The notes beneath the pieces were generated by a model. That model did no database searches and was not told the origin of the DNA. It saw only the letters and a program-made list of their open reading frames with translations. Below are positions 19,506 through 29,453 of a DNA stretch of 64,000 nucleotides, one piece after another (the stretch's first letter is position 1; each line of letters starts with the position of its first letter). Source of the stretch: Peribacillus frigoritolerans (GTDB taxonomy: Bacteria; Bacillota; Bacilli; Bacillales; DSM-1321); assembly GCF_030676415.1 (NCBI RefSeq), contig NZ_JAUUTW010000005.1:124001-188000 (forward strand), given 5' to 3'. Position numbers and translations under genes: made by a program.

Positions 19506-20861
19506 TTAAATTAAATTCTCATATATCGGTTCCGAATTCTTTAATTTTTCCACTTTTTCTTCTTGACCGGTATCTGCATTAATGAAAATACGGTAGGTAT
19601 CATCTTTAATCGTACCGAGAAATTCATAACAAAGAACTTCTTCACCAATATCATTGGTGATTAACGCCTTTCCTTCTTCCATTATTTTTACATTACTATT
19701 AATTTTGCCCTTAGCTTCTTTCTCGGATATGTTCGCATTCCCTATTTCCCTGGTTTTATGTGATTTTAAATACTCATCGGCTGAAAACCCTATAACGGAT
19801 CCATCATCCAAAGCGATTTTGACCTTGACTGAATCTGGATAAATCTTGACACCATTTTCTGATGTCACGAAATTCAATAATGCGATATTATCGTATTGAG
19901 CACTTTCAAATAATTCAAGTGAACTGAAATCATGTTCCTTTAAAAAATCTTCGGCTTTTGTATAGGCTTGATTCAAATCAATATTTGTTTTATTCACGTC
20001 CCTATTATTGATGTACCAAATAGGGTAACCGCCTTTTTTTGTCAAATCCATATTCAATTCGGTATCGGAATCTTTATCGAGGATGCTCACACTATAAAAT
20101 CCATAATCGGAACCCTTTCCGTTTTCTTCCACATTCACCTTCAAATTTTTGCTTTTTGAGTGTGCATAATTTTTTGCCGTCGAAATTGCTTCTTCTTTTG
20201 TAATGGTTTCACCTTGCAAATTTTTGAAGTTTTCATCCCTCTGTTGTGCAGAAGTAAAGGTCGGATTCATCTCATTCGTTTCCCCGTACCCAGATACTTT
20301 TTTCTCTACCGTCTTTAATCCGTCGATGATCGTGTTATCTGAATTTTCTTTCCCTGATGCAAGAGCCATTTCGACATCCATCCATCTTAAATTGTTTTTA
20401 AGGACTAGATACTGGACTTTTCTTAACTCGCCCTGGATGTCCCCTGCCTGTGTGTACAAGGATTGCAGAGTCGCATATTCCTTATCATTCAATGGTTCTT
20501 TTTCAAGGTCACGTACCGCTGTTTTATAACTGAAGTCCGCAATTTTTGATAAAAATTCCTCTGTCTTATTAAAAGGAAGCAAGGTCAATGGCAACTGCCC
20601 GACATCACTTTGGGCTTCTGAAGTGATACGCCAAACATCTGTTAAAGCTGGACTTAATGAATAACGTGAATTCATAGCCAAAGTACTGCCGACCTTATCG
20701 TGCAATAAATCCACTTGATAGCTTAAATCATGAAAGGCTCGCTGATACGTATTTTCCGCGTTGATTAATACAGCATTTTTTTCCTTATGTTCTTGATAGC
20801 CCCAGAATGCAGTTCCCGCAACAACTACAACAAGCAGGGCAATCACTATATTCCTGATCAT
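19506..20861 (-). CDS. ypeB: Spore germination protein YpeB
   Basis: Partner of SleB in the spore; each protects the other from degradation and localises it to the cortex/inner membrane. The 451-residue protein has an N-terminal membrane anchor (residues ~4-20), an ~180-residue helical domain, then repeated PepSY-like domains (a visible example around ITKEEAISTAKNYA and ISEKEAKGKIN). Downstream of sleB by 14 bases, the conserved arrangement; in B. subtilis the pair is transcribed in the forespore by sigma-G. Confidence 0.95.
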   Translation of the reverse strand: MIRNIVIALLVVVVAGTAFWGYQEHKEKNAVLINAENTYQRAFHDLSYQVDLLHDKVGSTLAMNSRYSLSPALTDVWRITSEAQSDVGQLPLTLLPFNKTEEFLSKIADFSYKTAVRDLEKEPLNDKEYATLQSLYTQAGDIQGELRKVQYLVLKNNLRWMDVEMALASGKENSDNTIIDGLKTVEKKVSGYGETNEMNPTFTSAQQRDENFKNLQGETITKEEAISTAKNYAHSKSKNLKVNVEENGKGSDYGFYSVSILDKDSDTELNMDLTKKGGYPIWYINNRDVNKTNIDLNQAYTKAEDFLKEHDFSSLELFESAQYDNIALLNFVTSENGVKIYPDSVKVKIALDDGSVIGFSADEYLKSHKTREIGNANISEKEAKGKINSNVKIMEEGKALITNDIGEEVLCYEFLGTIKDDTYRIFINADTGQEEKVEKLKNSEPIYENLI

Positions 20862-20875
20862 TTTCCTTCACCTCT

Positions 20876-21715
20876 TTACTTACAAAAGATATGTTTTCCG
20901 ATTCTTTTAATTTGTTCCCTTGACCAGATCCATTTGCTTGTTGCCGTATCGGGATTAAAGTAATATTCTGCATTTCCGCTTGGATCCCACCCATTGATAG
21001 CATCCACCACGGCTTCTTTTGCCCGTTCGTTCGGTGTCAGCCAAATCTGTCCATCCGCAACAGCCGTAAAGGCCCCAGGTTCAAAAATCACTCCCGAAAT
21101 GGTATTCGGAAAAGCAGCACTTTCCACCCTATTCAGTATTACTGCTGCAACGGCAACCTGACCTGTATATGGCTCCCCTCGTGCCTCTCCATAAACGGCA
21201 TTGGCCATCAGCTGTATATCGTTTTGAGAATATCCTCCTGGAAGATTGGCTGATGTCGTTGTTTTGGAAGGGGCATTTCCGGAAGCGGCCCCTCCAGACG
21301 CAGATCCATTTCGTTTCGCTTTTACCTGTTTTTCAATGGGGACTCCCCCATAATAGGTGAACTCGTTCCCTTTATTAAGCTGTTCGTGAACAAATTGTTT
21401 ATTGAAATTTGAGGCATTCGCCAACTTCTGTTTTGTTGTAGTCCCTGCCAAACCATCGATTGGAAGTCCGAAATCTTGTTGAAAGTTTCGAAGTGCCCAA
21501 TAAGTGCCCCATCCATAGGCTCCATCGATCTTTCCATTATAATAACCGATGTTTTGTAGGCGTGCCTGCAGTTCAATTACATCATCACCAACCGCACCTT
21601 TTTGGATGACTTGGCTTGAAAAGGCATTTGTTCTTGTTTCCGGGTAAATTCCGAAACAAATAGTTATACACGAAAACAGCAAAAGCCATTTCCATTTTGA
21701 CGAAATTCCTTTCAC
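20876..21715 (-). CDS. sleB: Spore cortex-lytic enzyme SleB
   Basis: Lytic transglycosylase that cleaves muramic-delta-lactam-containing cortex peptidoglycan at germination. About 279 residues: signal peptide, peptidoglycan-binding repeat (VIQKGAVGDDVIELQARLQ onward, about 36-100), Ser/Gly/Thr linker, then the catalytic domain with YGEARGEP (catalytic Glu about residue 177), FEPGAFTAVADGQI and WIWSREQIKRIGKHIFC. Start: in-frame GTG/TTG codons cluster at 21715-21724; the GTG at 21715 gives the best spacing from GGAG. Confidence 0.95.
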   Translation of the reverse strand: MKGISSKWKWLLLFSCITICFGIYPETRTNAFSSQVIQKGAVGDDVIELQARLQNIGYYNGKIDGAYGWGTYWALRNFQQDFGLPIDGLAGTTTKQKLANASNFNKQFVHEQLNKGNEFTYYGGVPIEKQVKAKRNGSASGGAASGNAPSKTTTSANLPGGYSQNDIQLMANAVYGEARGEPYTGQVAVAAVILNRVESAAFPNTISGVIFEPGAFTAVADGQIWLTPNERAKEAVVDAINGWDPSGNAEYYFNPDTATSKWIWSREQIKRIGKHIFCK

Positions 21716-21789
21716 CAAAAACACTCCTCTTTTTCTTGAATTAATGTAATTCTATTTTCTTCTTTACTGGCTTTTTTATTCCAAACATG

Positions 21790-21830
21790 AAAAAAACGGA
21801 GCGGGCAAAATATGCCAGCACTCCGTTTTG
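21790..21830 (-). terminator. Terminator after prsW
   Basis: ACGGAGTGCTGGCA...TGCCCGCTCCGTTTTTTT on the minus strand. Confidence 0.85.
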
Positions 21831-21836
21831 ATAGTA

Positions 21837-22523
21837 TCATTTGCTAAGGTAATGATTTTGAGAAAGTTTTTCTGCGTGAAAGTCAGACAACAAACGTGCT
21901 TTTTTTACTTTTTTCATGCCTAACCACCATAGATAAATCATGAATGGCATAATAAAGTACACCCAAAATTTTTGGGAAACTAAAATATAATCGTAAACCC
22001 CATGTAACGAAATTGGTATGATCAATGCCAATAATAAATAGACCCTATTATTCGAAGCCGAAAATTTCGCCTTGCCCAAATAATATCCCATGATAACACC
22101 GAACAAAGCGTGACTGGATACAGGGAGAACGGCCCTGAGAAAAGCGTGTTCCACCCCGTTGGCCAGCAGGTACAAAATATTCTCCATTGTAGCGAATCCA
22201 AGGGAGACTGCAGCTCCGTAAACAATCCCATCATAGGGCTCATCGAATGCCACATGCTGATAAATAACATAAATGAGTATGAACCACTTGAAGAATTCCT
22301 CAAGCAGTGCAGCCCATAAAAAAGCATTTGCTAAATCAGTATTCAAGATATGTTCGGTTTCGAGTACATACTGTATGAACATAATCGGCAATACAAGAAA
22401 TACACCGAATAAAAATGTTTTGACCACAACCGATATCGGTTCGGTTTCATATTGATCTTTCAAATAGAAATAGCTTAGTAGCGCCAATCCTGGCGCAATA
22501 GCCGCTGACAACATGACCAGCAT
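21837..22523 (-). CDS. prsW: Intramembrane-associated protease PrsW
   Basis: Site-1 protease that cleaves the anti-sigma factor RsiW after envelope stress, freeing SigW. 228 residues, about eight hydrophobic segments, with the conserved acidic motif as EEFFKW near residues 73-78 and a later GxxxGY-type H motif ([17 protein letters not shown]). Matches B. subtilis PrsW (YpdC) in length and locus next to sleB. GAGGG precedes the ATG. Confidence 0.93.
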   Translation of the reverse strand: MLVMLSAAIAPGLALLSYFYLKDQYETEPISVVVKTFLFGVFLVLPIMFIQYVLETEHILNTDLANAFLWAALLEEFFKWFILIYVIYQHVAFDEPYDGIVYGAAVSLGFATMENILYLLANGVEHAFLRAVLPVSSHALFGVIMGYYLGKAKFSASNNRVYLLLALIIPISLHGVYDYILVSQKFWVYFIMPFMIYLWWLGMKKVKKARLLSDFHAEKLSQNHYLSK

Positions 22524-22620
22524 TAGCTGACCCTCTTTTCATCTTCTTTTCCTTAATCGTACCATGGAATGAAGAAAAACTGAATCCAAGAATCAAGTCT
22601 TCCAAATTTTATTTAACCCT

Positions 22621-23586
22621 TCAGTACTTAAAGAAGGTCTCATCTATAGGATTTTCGCTTGCCAGCATGACAGCTAACTTAATTCGAGCCTTCTTGCTGT
22701 CATAATCAGCGCCTAATATCACACCGCGTTGTTTTAAATCAAATGCGCTGCCTTCATAATCATAAGCTGGGTAAACTTTTCCTTCTTCTGCACTTGTAGT
22801 CATGATGATCGTTATGCCTTTATCGATTGCAGCTTGTATGGAAGTTACCATTACAGGGGTAACTTGTCCCCTTCCTACACCCTCGAGCACGATGCCTTGC
22901 GCACCGTTTGCAACCGCAGCATCAATAAAGAGGCCATCAGCACCCGTATGGCACTTGATGATATCCACCCTAGGGATGCGATTCTGAATTTCATAACACT
23001 CCCTATGTAAAGGTTTTTGATAGATGCTGACGACATCATTATCAATGATCCCCAAATATCCATAGCCAAAAGATTCGAATCCCTGCAAATTGGAAGCATG
23101 CACTTTTTTGACATACTTTGCTGAATAGATCCGCTCATTAAAAACGACCACTACGCCAACATCCCTAATAAGATCACTCGCAGCGCATAATATCGAATTC
23201 CTTAGATTGGAATATACATCAGTGCCCACCTCTTGAGGAGACCGTTGGGAGCCTGTTAATACGATTGGACGTTGATCTTTACTCGTGACATCAAGGAAAT
23301 ATGCCGTTTCTTCAAGGGTATCTGTACCGTGGGTCACGACGATTCCCGTAACTTCAGGATCCTCCAATTCCTTTTGAATGGCTGATTTAAGCTGTTGCAT
23401 TTTCTCAAAGGACATGGACATGCTTGAAATCTGGAAAAGATCAACCACTTTAACCTCGATATCGCTGGGCAATTCGCAAAGTGATGCCAACTCATGGCCA
23501 GTTAATGCACCAGAGGCCAACATACCATTCGCAGTTTGTTTACTGGCAATAGTCCCACCAGTCGTTATTAATGATATTTTTTCCAT
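22621..23586 (-). CDS. ansA: L-asparaginase
   Basis: Hydrolyses asparagine to aspartate and ammonia; no signal peptide, so cytosolic. 321 residues with both signature motifs: ITTGGTIAS (residues ~7-15, nucleophile Thr) and VVTHGTDTLEETAYF. C-terminal domain includes HTGADGLFIDAAV. The gene symbol is by family; which paralogue of B. subtilis (ansA or ansZ) is closest cannot be decided. 28 bases downstream of ypdA and probably in one operon with it. Confidence 0.88.
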   Translation of the reverse strand: MEKISLITTGGTIASKQTANGMLASGALTGHELASLCELPSDIEVKVVDLFQISSMSMSFEKMQQLKSAIQKELEDPEVTGIVVTHGTDTLEETAYFLDVTSKDQRPIVLTGSQRSPQEVGTDVYSNLRNSILCAASDLIRDVGVVVVFNERIYSAKYVKKVHASNLQGFESFGYGYLGIIDNDVVSIYQKPLHRECYEIQNRIPRVDIIKCHTGADGLFIDAAVANGAQGIVLEGVGRGQVTPVMVTSIQAAIDKGITIIMTTSAEEGKVYPAYDYEGSAFDLKQRGVILGADYDSKKARIKLAVMLASENPIDETFFKY

Positions 23587-23614
23587 ACGGTCATAGCTCC
23601 TTAATTGTATTTAT

Positions 23615-24583
23615 TCACTTTTCTTTAACAGCCAAATGATAGGCAATCAATCCACCATGAAACCTGCCATTCTCGATGAAAATTTCGTTCGCGTTATTTC
23701 CGGCTGCCAGAACTCCTGCAATATATAGACCTTTAACGTTCGTCTCCATCGTTTCCTCGTTATATGCGGGCCTTCCAGTGTCCTTATCAATAGTAATGCC
23801 CATTGAAGCTAAAAAGGAATGGTCAGGATGGTAACCAGTCATTGCAAATACAAAATCATTTTTAATGACTTTTTCCTCCTCACCTACATGATAGATGACG
23901 CTGTCTTCCGTTATCCTGGCAACATTCGCATTAAATTCCATCTTGATCGTTCCATTGCGGACTAATGATTCAAATTCCGGAAGAATCCAAGGTTTGATAC
24001 TTGAAGAGTAATCCGATCCTCTATAAAGGACTGAAACCCTCGCTCCTGATTTCACCAATTCCAGAGCTGCATCCACACTTGAGTTTTTGCCACCAATGAC
24101 TGCAACATCACAATTAAAGTAGGGATGGCCCTCCTTGAAGTAATGAAACACTTTAGGTAACTGTTCACCAGGAATGCACATATAGTTAGGATGATCATAA
24201 TATCCGGTCGATATGATCACATGTAGAGCTGTATAGTCACCTTTCGATGTCTTGACTAAAAACTTCCCATCTTCACGCTTTTCCACTTTTTCCACTTTTT
24301 CGAATTTATTGACCCGCAATTCTTTCCTTCTGACTACCTCCCTATAATAGGCTAGCGCCTGATTGCGGACCGGTTTACGGTTTTCGATTATAAAAGCGAT
24401 ATCACCAATTTCCAGTTTTTCACTCGAACTGAAAAATGTTTGATGTGTCGGATAACGGTAAATGGAATCAACCACATTGCCTTTTTCAATGATCAGGGAC
24501 TGTATTCCCACTTCTTTAAGAGCGATTGCAGCAGCCAATCCACAAGGGCCCCCACCTATGATAATGACTTCTTCAACATTCAT
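23615..24583 (-). CDS. ypdA: Bacillithiol disulfide reductase YpdA (Bdr)
   Basis: NADPH-dependent flavoenzyme that recycles oxidised bacillithiol. 322 residues: FAD motif GGGPCGLAAA (the Cys at about residue 14 is the characteristic redox residue next to FAD), NADPH site GGKNSSVDAALE, and C-terminal GVLAAGNNANEIF. No CxxC, which separates it from thioredoxin reductase. Upstream neighbour is gudB, as in B. subtilis. Confidence 0.93.
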   Translation of the reverse strand: MNVEEVIIIGGGPCGLAAAIALKEVGIQSLIIEKGNVVDSIYRYPTHQTFFSSSEKLEIGDIAFIIENRKPVRNQALAYYREVVRRKELRVNKFEKVEKVEKREDGKFLVKTSKGDYTALHVIISTGYYDHPNYMCIPGEQLPKVFHYFKEGHPYFNCDVAVIGGKNSSVDAALELVKSGARVSVLYRGSDYSSSIKPWILPEFESLVRNGTIKMEFNANVARITEDSVIYHVGEEEKVIKNDFVFAMTGYHPDHSFLASMGITIDKDTGRPAYNEETMETNVKGLYIAGVLAAGNNANEIFIENGRFHGGLIAYHLAVKEK

Positions 24584-24635
24584 TTATATTCCACTGCCTT
24601 TCCATGCACTATGTAATTCGTTCGTCTAAAAAATA

Positions 24636-24667
24636 AAAACTCCTATCAATACATGATAGGAGTTTTT
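24636..24667. terminator. Terminator after gudB
   Basis: AAAAACTCCTATCA...TGATAGGAGTTTTT, symmetric. Confidence 0.85.
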
Positions 24668-24735
24668 ACAAATCATTTCAATGATAAAGCAATGAACATG
24701 ATTTTAACGATAAATTTATACATGATTTGGATCTT

Positions 24736-26013
24736 TTAGATCCAACCACGGAAGCGAGAAGCTTCAGCCATTTTTCTTACGCCAATCATATAAGCCGCTA
24801 GACGCATATCGACACGTCTTGATTGTGCAAGTTCATAAATGTTATTAAAAGATTTCACAAGGATTTTTTCCAGCTTTTCGTCCACTTCTTCTTCAGACCA
24901 GTAATATCCTTGATTATTTTGTACCCATTCGAAGTAAGAAACCGTTACACCACCAGCAGAAGCAAGGACATCAGGAACAAGAAGGATTCCGCGATCCGTT
25001 AGGATTTGTGTCGCTTCAATTGTTGTAGGTCCGTTAGCTGCCTCGACAACGATCGATGCTTTGATATCAGCAGCATTTTCTTCTGTGATTTGGTTTTCAA
25101 TTGCAGCCGGAACTAAAATATCACATTCCAATTCAAGCAGTTCTTTATTAGAAATTGTGCTTTTAAACAATTTCGTTACGGTTCCGAAACTATCTCTCCG
25201 ATCGAGAAGATAATCGATATCCAATCCTTCAGGATCATGAAGTGCACCATATGCATCCGAAATCCCAATAACTTTAGCACCTGCATCATGCATGAATTTA
25301 GCTAAGAAACTACCTGCGTTACCAAAACCTTGAATGACGACCCGTGCCCCTTTAATATCGATGCCGCGTTTCTTGGCAGCTTCATTGATACAGATCGTTA
25401 CACCCTTAGCAGTGGCTGATTCACGGCCATGAGAACCACCAAGCACTAGCGGTTTACCCGTAATGAATCCTGGCGAGTTGAATTCATCCATACGGCTGTA
25501 TTCATCCATCATCCATGCCATTATTTGAGAGTTTGTAAATACATCAGGTGCCGGGATATCTTTAGTCGGCCCCACGATTTGGCTGATAGCACGCACGTAG
25601 CCCCGGCTCAGCCTTTCAAGCTCACGGAATGACATATTACGAGGATCACAAACGATACCGCCTTTACCCCCGCCGTATGGCAAATCTACGATGCCGCATT
25701 TCAAACTCATCCAAATGGATAATGCCTTCACTTCACGTTCCGTTACATCAGGGTGAAAACGGATACCACCTTTTGTAGGCCCAACAGCATCGTTATGCTG
25801 TGCACGGTAACCCGTGAAAATTTTAACCGAGCCATCATCCATGCGGACCGGTATCTTCACCGTTAATAAACGCAAAGGTTCCTTCAACAGCTCAAAAACT
25901 TCTTCCGGGTAACCCAGCTTATCCAAAGCTTTATGTATTACAGTTTGGGTAGACCTCAGTACGTCGTGTTTTTCTTCTTCATTTACATGGCTATTGCCTT
26001 TTGCCGATTCCAT
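24736..26013 (-). CDS. gudB: NAD-specific glutamate dehydrogenase
   Basis: Oxidative deamination of glutamate to 2-oxoglutarate. 425 residues with catalytic PYGGGKGGI, the substrate-binding TKGGIRFHPDV and Rossmann GFGNAGS. It lacks the short repeat that inactivates GudB in laboratory B. subtilis 168 (the segment reads TEREVKALSIW without duplication), so it should be active. AGGAGGT precedes the ATG. It supplies the natural sink for glutamate formed by PatA in amine catabolism, though the genes are far apart. Confidence 0.95.
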   Translation of the reverse strand: MESAKGNSHVNEEEKHDVLRSTQTVIHKALDKLGYPEEVFELLKEPLRLLTVKIPVRMDDGSVKIFTGYRAQHNDAVGPTKGGIRFHPDVTEREVKALSIWMSLKCGIVDLPYGGGKGGIVCDPRNMSFRELERLSRGYVRAISQIVGPTKDIPAPDVFTNSQIMAWMMDEYSRMDEFNSPGFITGKPLVLGGSHGRESATAKGVTICINEAAKKRGIDIKGARVVIQGFGNAGSFLAKFMHDAGAKVIGISDAYGALHDPEGLDIDYLLDRRDSFGTVTKLFKSTISNKELLELECDILVPAAIENQITEENAADIKASIVVEAANGPTTIEATQILTDRGILLVPDVLASAGGVTVSYFEWVQNNQGYYWSEEEVDEKLEKILVKSFNNIYELAQSRRVDMRLAAYMIGVRKMAEASRFRGWI

Positions 26014-26216
26014 TAAAAGTACCTCCTAGAAAATCTCATCCATATATAAAATTATAATGTACAAATAGTCCTCTTCATGTGCTAGTATACACCTTCGTTA
26101 CATTTATGCAAGAGTAAAAATGGGAATTTAAAAGTTGGAAATATTCTAAAAATGAAAACGTTATCATATCAACGGTTTTCTTACTCTTTTATCGTATATC
26201 TTCTTCGGCCGAAAGT

Positions 26217-26272
26217 TGAGACAAATAAGGCAAACCGCATTGTTTTACCATAATGTGGCTGCCTTGTCTCAT
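26217..26272 (-). terminator. Hairpin downstream of ypbH
   Basis: Long imperfect stem GAGACAAGGCA...TGCCTTATTTGTCTC immediately after the ypbH stop; T-tract is poor. Confidence 0.55.
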
Positions 26273-26282
26273 TCGTTTTACA

Positions 26283-26858
26283 TCAGCTAAAGTGTGTGAG
26301 CAAAACATGTATCGCTTCATTTTCGATTATACATGTTCCATATTCATTGATGCGGCTGAGTGTCAATGTAGATGCATGGCCATACTCAGCCGCTAAAGAT
26401 ATGACCGTGTCATAGGTCGTGTCTTTAACATTTTCGATAAGTAAATAATATCTTCCCTCAAAATGATAAAGAGTACTCTTAAGCAAACCTTGAAAAGATA
26501 ATCTAAGAGATAATTGGACGATATCTTCAAAGTCATTGAAAACATACAGAATATGGGGGAAGTCATCAATTTTCACTTGTAAATCCAAGAATTCCTCTTC
26601 GTCAGTCAATAATTCCTCTTCGTCCTTTGTCACAATGATTATCAACCCTTGAGCAGGCAAGGAGAAAATTTCGATTGCAATGGAACCACTCATTTTAAAG
26701 CTGAGTTCTTCGCACGCTTCTTCGACCATATCCTGAAATAGCTTGTGGACCTTTAAGGAATTCCCTAAAATATCTTCTTTTGTTATACCTCTATCAATTA
26801 AATCATCAAGGGTCAAAAAAATCTTGATTTTATTATTAGTTAATCGCTCCAGCTTCAT
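26283..26858 (-). CDS. ypbH: Adaptor protein MecB/YpbH (MecA paralogue)
   Basis: ClpC adaptor of the MecA family that targets proteins for ClpCP degradation. The start chosen begins MKLERLTNNKIKIFLTLDDLIDRGI, the typical MecA/MecB N-terminus, giving 191 residues; a separate C-terminal ClpC-binding domain follows an acidic linker (KDEEELLTDEEEF). Position next to gudB is that of ypbH (mecB). Confidence 0.92.
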   Translation of the reverse strand: MKLERLTNNKIKIFLTLDDLIDRGITKEDILGNSLKVHKLFQDMVEEACEELSFKMSGSIAIEIFSLPAQGLIIIVTKDEEELLTDEEEFLDLQVKIDDFPHILYVFNDFEDIVQLSLRLSFQGLLKSTLYHFEGRYYLLIENVKDTTYDTVISLAAEYGHASTLTLSRINEYGTCIIENEAIHVLLTHFS

Positions 26859-26949
26859 AAAAAAATGCCCCCTGGTTACCATCTTCATACATCATATGAA
26901 GCCTTGGTCGCAGGGTGCATATCCATTATTTAGCCTAAGCCGCCGGCCG

Positions 26950-27843
26950 CTAATCTTTCAGCCATTCCTCCCATTTAGATTGCGTGTCCCCCATTAAAAC
27001 TCCGCTGAAGGCCGTACTGTTTTCTTCGGAAATAAGGCTCAGAGCCGCACCGCCAAGACCCACCTTCAAATCCGGGAAATCCTTTATTAACGCTTCAACC
27101 AGCCTAAATGTTCCATCAAGATTCTCTTTCAGTGAACATGACATGAATAGGTAAGAGGGCTTTATGATGTCTAAAACGGTGAAAAGGTCCTTATCAGCAA
27201 TAGATTCACCTAAATAAATGGTTTCATACCCTTTCCGCTTTAAAAAAATGGTAAAGACCAATAGTCCAAATTCATGTTTTTCACCGGGAGCACAAACGGT
27301 AATGGCTTTCGGAAGAAAACCATTAGTCGGAATCGTATGCATAACTGAACTGATCCTGGATTTTAGGATGTTCGACGCAAAGTGTTCATGAGCGGAAGTA
27401 ATTTCCCCACTTTCCCACTTATCCCCAATCTGAACCAATATTGAACCGAGTACATCAACTATGGTTTGTTCGATTGTATACATACTGAATGCTTGGCTTA
27501 TCAGCATATGGGCTTTATTTTCATTGAAATTCAATAGAGCTTCGATTAATTCATCCGATAACTTAAGCGCTTGTTCATCCTTACGGTTCGTTTCAGGAAC
27601 TCCAGGCGTTAGAGTGCCAGTACTTTCGAGAAGTGAAACGGCTTGGCTTATTGTAAAACCCTGCTTTGTTTTATTAATGAGCCACTTTAGGATTTGCAGA
27701 TGTTTTTCAGTATACAGCCGGTGCCCTGATTCATTCCTGACAGGTTCGATAAATTTATAGCGTCTTTCCCATGCCCTAAGGGTTCCCGACTGAATGTCTA
27801 GCAGTTTTGAAACTGCCTTTATATTATATTTACCTTCTTGCAT
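26950..27843 (-). CDS. CarH/LitR-like MerR regulator with B12-binding domain
   Basis: 297 residues in the CarH order: MerR helix-turn-helix (about 6-75, with SGTLRAWERRY), helical cap domain (about 92-170) and a cobalamin-binding Rossmann domain (about 178-290). The cap has W143 then, nine residues on, E153-H154, and the cobalamin loop reads EKHEFG with H190 as lower ligand. This is the signature of adenosylcobalamin-dependent photoreceptors, which repress in the dark and release DNA in light. No carotenoid or photolyase gene is adjacent, so targets are unknown. Not present at this locus in B. subtilis 168 as far as I recall. Confidence 0.88.
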   Translation of the reverse strand: MQEGKYNIKAVSKLLDIQSGTLRAWERRYKFIEPVRNESGHRLYTEKHLQILKWLINKTKQGFTISQAVSLLESTGTLTPGVPETNRKDEQALKLSDELIEALLNFNENKAHMLISQAFSMYTIEQTIVDVLGSILVQIGDKWESGEITSAHEHFASNILKSRISSVMHTIPTNGFLPKAITVCAPGEKHEFGLLVFTIFLKRKGYETIYLGESIADKDLFTVLDIIKPSYLFMSCSLKENLDGTFRLVEALIKDFPDLKVGLGGAALSLISEENSTAFSGVLMGDTQSKWEEWLKD

Positions 27844-27885
27844 GGTTTTACAAGGCCTCCAATAACTGTACGATCATTTGTTGAA

Positions 27886-27914
27886 ATTATAGTGGATTTT
27901 TCAAGGTCTGTAAA
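27886..27914 (-). promoter_or_regulatory. SigA-type promoter of the CarH-like gene
   Basis: Minus strand TTTACA (27909-27914), 17-base spacer, TATAAT (27886-27891). Confidence 0.7.
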
Positions 27915-27941
27915 ATCCCGATATGCTCGATTAAAAGCAGC

Positions 27942-28757
27942 CTAATAGTTTTTTTCCACAGCTTCGCCTATTTCAGTGTCTGTCCCCCTTTTCAGGGTGA
28001 AGAGGTGCGTTTCCGGCTTAGCCTCAAGCCTCAAAGGCACTGCGCTTGTCCCATAGCCATTACTCGTCATATATAAACAGTCCCCTTCTTTTTTTATGCT
28101 GCCAATCTGATAGGGCCCGAATCCGAAAATGCGAATCTGCCCGCCATGGGTGTGACCTGACAGGACGAGACTAATATGGTGTTCCGGAGTCAACTGTTTC
28201 TTGACCAATGGATTATGGCTCACCAAAATCCGAAAATCTTCATTGCCGCAATCCGACAGGGCAAGGTCAAGCCTATCTCGTTCTTCCGATATATCATCAA
28301 TGCCCAGAAGAGCGATTTTGCTGCCATTTTGAGACTCAAAAGAAACAGCTGTATTATCAAGGATTTTCACACCATGTTTCAAAAGAGTCGCATCCAGTTC
28401 ATGGAAGTCTCCTTCATAATCATTATTACCCCAAACAAAATAAAGGGGACCCAGTTCTTTTAGTTTCAATATATTTTTTTCCACACGGTCTAAGGGAACC
28501 CCGCTTTCCCTAATGTCACCGCCGATTATCACCAAATCTGCCTTGTCACGGGCTTCCTCAATTAATTTATCCGCAACGATCCGTCGATGAAGATCGGATA
28601 TAAAAAAAATCCGAACATCGCCAAAGTCTTCAGGAAAGTCTTTGAAATATAAGTCTTGATAAATCAGCCTATCTTGCATAGCCGTACGCCACATGTAAAT
28701 GATCGTGGCAAATGACAGCAGAATGATGACTAAAAATAATCCAGATAACCATAACAT
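27942..28757 (-). CDS. ypbG: Calcineurin-like metallophosphoesterase YpbG
   Basis: 271 residues: one N-terminal membrane helix (about 3-22), then a metallophosphoesterase domain with the ordered metal motifs FISDLHRR, GGDI, WGNNDYEG, SHNPL and SGHTHGGQI. The domain should face the cytosol or the membrane surface; natural substrate unknown. Corresponds to YpbG by position among the ypb genes. Confidence 0.9.
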   Translation of the reverse strand: MLWLSGLFLVIILLSFATIIYMWRTAMQDRLIYQDLYFKDFPEDFGDVRIFFISDLHRRIVADKLIEEARDKADLVIIGGDIRESGVPLDRVEKNILKLKELGPLYFVWGNNDYEGDFHELDATLLKHGVKILDNTAVSFESQNGSKIALLGIDDISEERDRLDLALSDCGNEDFRILVSHNPLVKKQLTPEHHISLVLSGHTHGGQIRIFGFGPYQIGSIKKEGDCLYMTSNGYGTSAVPLRLEAKPETHLFTLKRGTDTEIGEAVEKNY

Positions 28758-28853
28758 CTTAGTTAAACCTTCTTTCCAACCTTATCCCAAACGTACTTTC
28801 ATATAACCATAAAACCATATTCCCCCGCAATTAAATATGATTTAACGCGACCA

Positions 28854-29312
28854 TCATTTATTTTCATGATATAAGTTAATATCATAATTCTTCTTCATCA
28901 TTTCAAAAACCTTATGGCGACTTTTCCATTCTTCCTCTTTTTCCCACAGTTGCTTACTTTTATTAATGATTTCACAACGCAGCAGTTGAAACTCCTTTTC
29001 AGCTTTATCAAGCTTTTTCTTAATTAAAACCATATATCCATATAGACCAATTGCTGCCGCCAAAAAAAGAAAATGGCTAAAATGGTCGACGAAAACACTA
29101 AACATACTGAAAAAGGAATAGGAATAGGGGACAACGATATAAAAATAAAGATAAATCATAAAAAGGGCAGCAACAATCATGGTTGCCCATAAGCTTTGAA
29201 GGTGCTTCTTTTTAAGTGCCTCGAATTTTTTCTTTCGATCCACGACATTCTGCAGCATTTGTTTTGTTGCTTGATCCGTTTTCTCATCCAATAAAATGAT
29301 TGTCGATTCCAT
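28854..29312 (-). CDS. ypbF: Membrane protein YpbF (DUF2663)
   Basis: 152 residues: charged N-terminal helix, two membrane segments (about 42-60 and 78-95) and a charged helical tail, the pattern of the DUF2663 family represented by YpbF. Function unknown. GGAGGAAA precedes the ATG. Between ypbG and ypbE as in B. subtilis. Confidence 0.82.
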   Translation of the reverse strand: MESTIILLDEKTDQATKQMLQNVVDRKKKFEALKKKHLQSLWATMIVAALFMIYLYFYIVVPYSYSFFSMFSVFVDHFSHFLFLAAAIGLYGYMVLIKKKLDKAEKEFQLLRCEIINKSKQLWEKEEEWKSRHKVFEMMKKNYDINLYHENK

Positions 29313-29418
29313 CGCATTTCCTCCTCTGCTCTTTCAAATCATGATATGAAAGAGTAGAGGAAAAAATGATAATGTACCTGTCGCGTTTACCTTCAAACTT
29401 TACCAAGTCAAACAATTT

Positions 29419-29449
29419 TAAAAACACCCTGCCTAAAAGACAGAGTGCC
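29419..29449 (-). terminator. Terminator after ypbE
   Basis: CACTCTG/CAGGGTG stem followed by TTTTTAAAA on the minus strand. Confidence 0.7.
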
Positions 29450-29453
29450 ATCG

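Noticed and set aside
24736-26013. Inactivating duplication in gudB as in B. subtilis 168
   Set aside because: The relevant segment shows a single VKA unit, so the gene appears intact.
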